Assembly: GCA_022839525.1 (NCBI GenBank)
Contig: JALHET010000093.1
Coordinates: forward strand, 1-13,759
Source of the DNA: Lentisphaerota bacterium
GTDB taxonomy: Bacteria > Verrucomicrobiota > Kiritimatiellia > RFP12 > UBA1067
Direction of reading: 5' to 3'
DNA: 13,759 bases
Of the stretch, positions 12,525 through 13,759 are shown piece by piece. Within the stretch, counting starts at the first letter, position 1, and each line of letters begins with the position of its first letter. Below the pieces are notes generated by a model. It had not been told where the DNA came from and did not search any database. It saw only the letters and a program-made list of their open reading frames with translations. The translations under genes were made by a program, and so were the position numbers.

Positions 12525-13736
12525 ATGACTGTTTCCCGTCTGAGTTCAGCCCTGCCCCTTATCTTCCTGCCGTGCGTTTGGACACCTTCGGCCTTTTGCG
12601 ACCCCGCAGAAGGTGTCGAATGGCGGACTTTGACGCATGTGCAACAGGTTATCGGGGCGACCAATTACACATGGAACGGTGATTCCCTCTCTTTTTCCAA
12701 CAGCCAGCACACTATCCGTTTTTATCAAGGCCGCCGCAAGGCGGATGTCAACGGGACAACCGTCTGGCTCAACCTTCAACCCGCCGGGTCGGTTCCCGGT
12801 GGCGATTGGCGGTTGAGCGCCGTAGATCTGGATCTGTTTCAACTCTGCTTTCTGCCACAGGCCGAGGGAAACCCCAAACCGCTGCGCATCTTGCTCGACC
12901 CCGGCCATGGCGGCGATGACAACGGCGCGTGTAGCGTGGACCCGCCGCTCAAAGAAAAGGAACTGACCCTCGCCTTGGCTAAAAAAATCGCCGGGCACCT
13001 CAAAAAAGCCGGCCTGCACGTCGACCTTACGCGGACACGCGATTCCACTCTCACGCTCAACGAGCGTGTGCGTCTTGCCCGCAAAAAAAAGGCCGACATC
13101 TTCCTCTGTATCCATGCCAACCACGCCGGCAACACCGAAGCGTCGGGCGTCGAAACCTACGTCCTGCCTCCCAGCGGATACCCGGGAACAGCGGAAGGCA
13201 GCCGCCCGCGCGGCTGGCAGATTGGGAACCGTAACGATTATCACAACACCCTGCTCGGTTTTTCGATCCACAGTAAACTCGCAGCGCAGACAAACGCAAC
13301 CGACCGGGGTCTCAAACGCCAATCTTTCTTTGTCTTGCGTGAAACCAGCTGCCCCGCCGTCTTGCTCGAGTTAGGGTTTCTCTCCAATCGCGGCGAAACC
13401 CTCAAAATGCTGACGCCCTCCTGGCAGGAGCAATGTGCGGAGGCTGTCGCCGCGGGTGTCACCGCGTACGCCAAAAGAATCGCGGCACTGGATCAGGCCG
13501 TTGCGGAAAAGCGCGCGCGGGATGCCGAGGCGAACGAACGCTGGCGCCGCCATCTGGCCTCTGTGAAAACCAACGCGCCCCCCCTGACACCTGTATCCCT
13601 GCCTCTCCCGGCACCTGCTGCCACAAGCCTCACCTGTGCCGTTTCGAGCCCTCCAGCCTTTTTCCGCGGGACAAACACCACGCCTGCGGAGATCAACACA
13701 CTGATTGATTTCTACGCCACGGGCACGTTAGAATAA
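12525..13736 (+). CDS. Exported N-acetylmuramoyl-L-alanine amidase (Amidase_3)
   Basis: This 403-residue zinc hydrolase cleaves the bond between N-acetylmuramic acid and the peptide stem in peptidoglycan, outside the inner membrane. A signal peptide covers about residues 1-25 (SALPLIFLPCVWTPSAF). Residues 30-112 form a small beta-rich domain (WRTLTHVQQVIGA, then WLNLQPAG) reminiscent of stalk domains of copper amine oxidase N-terminal type, but I am unsure. The catalytic domain, 119-318, has LLDPGHGG (His128), LKEKELTLA (Glu144), CIHANHA (His198) and CPAVLLELGFLSN (Glu282), the four conserved residues of the family. A charged helix (about 322-345) and a Pro/Ala-rich tail (351-378) follow. The start has no ribosome binding site but yields a proper signal peptide. 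Its likely role is cell separation or wall turnover. Confidence 0.9.
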   Translation: MTVSRLSSALPLIFLPCVWTPSAFCDPAEGVEWRTLTHVQQVIGATNYTWNGDSLSFSNSQHTIRFYQGRRKADVNGTTVWLNLQPAGSVPGGDWRLSAVDLDLFQLCFLPQAEGNPKPLRILLDPGHGGDDNGACSVDPPLKEKELTLALAKKIAGHLKKAGLHVDLTRTRDSTLTLNERVRLARKKKADIFLCIHANHAGNTEASGVETYVLPPSGYPGTAEGSRPRGWQIGNRNDYHNTLLGFSIHSKLAAQTNATDRGLKRQSFFVLRETSCPAVLLELGFLSNRGETLKMLTPSWQEQCAEAVAAGVTAYAKRIAALDQAVAEKRARDAEANERWRRHLASVKTNAPPLTPVSLPLPAPAATSLTCAVSSPPAFFRGTNTTPAEINTLIDFYATGTLE

Positions 13737-13742
13737 GAACCT

Positions 13743-13759
13743 ATGCAAAAGAAGAACCC
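13743..13759 (+). CDS. Possible start of a further gene, cut by the window end
   Basis: An ATG six bases after the amidase stop opens a frame MQKKN that runs off the window. Lys-rich N-termini often begin signal peptides or membrane proteins. There is no clear ribosome binding site and only 17 bases are visible, so this is tentative. Confidence 0.3.

Overview
The window looks like part of the chromosome of a GC-rich, strictly anaerobic fermenting bacterium. Three things point to an anaerobe: a trimeric electron-bifurcating [FeFe]-hydrogenase operon, a carboxynorspermidine decarboxylase, and the absence of respiratory genes. Together with a Sec-exported short Rhs protein this would fit the Kiritimatiellota/Verrucomicrobiota-Lentisphaerota group. 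That placement is inference from gene style; no rRNA or other phylogenetic marker is present.

Layout. (1) 1-2604, plus strand: a polymorphic-toxin module. It is a compact YD-repeat (Rhs) protein with a signal peptide and a C-terminal domain that looks like an ADP-ribosyltransferase toxin, followed directly by a small candidate immunity gene. A hairpin covers the ribosome binding site of the toxin gene. (2) 2605-2890: a gene-poor stretch with a remnant-like reading frame, a terminator and a near-consensus promoter that would yield an almost leaderless pyrC mRNA. (3) 2891-6217, plus strand: pyrC (dihydroorotase), a trimeric purine nucleoside phosphorylase and nspC, closely packed and probably one transcript. 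(4) 6228-12298, minus strand: a two-CBS-domain protein followed by hydC, hydB and hydA. HydB is a fusion of a NuoF-type diaphorase with a GltD/NfnB-type NADP(H) flavoprotein. HydA carries an exact 21-bp in-frame tandem duplication just after its first H-cluster motif. (5) 12299-12524: a structured divergent intergenic region. It holds a strong minus-strand promoter, a perfect 8-1-8 palindrome over its -10 box, and a strong minus-strand terminator that no annotated gene accounts for. (6) 12525-13736, plus strand: an exported N-acetylmuramoyl-L-alanine amidase, then the possible first codons of another gene.

How they work together. HydABC would couple H2 to ferredoxin and NAD(P)(H). The extra GltD-like module in HydB suggests that a second pyridine nucleotide pool is connected. 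The maturation genes hydE/F/G are not in this window. The pyrC-PNP-nspC group serves nucleotide and polyamine metabolism. The most unusual points are the HydA duplication, the HydB fusion, the toxin/immunity pair with a masked start, the unexplained terminator or possible small RNA beside the hydrogenase promoter, and the genes that lack a Shine-Dalgarno sequence.
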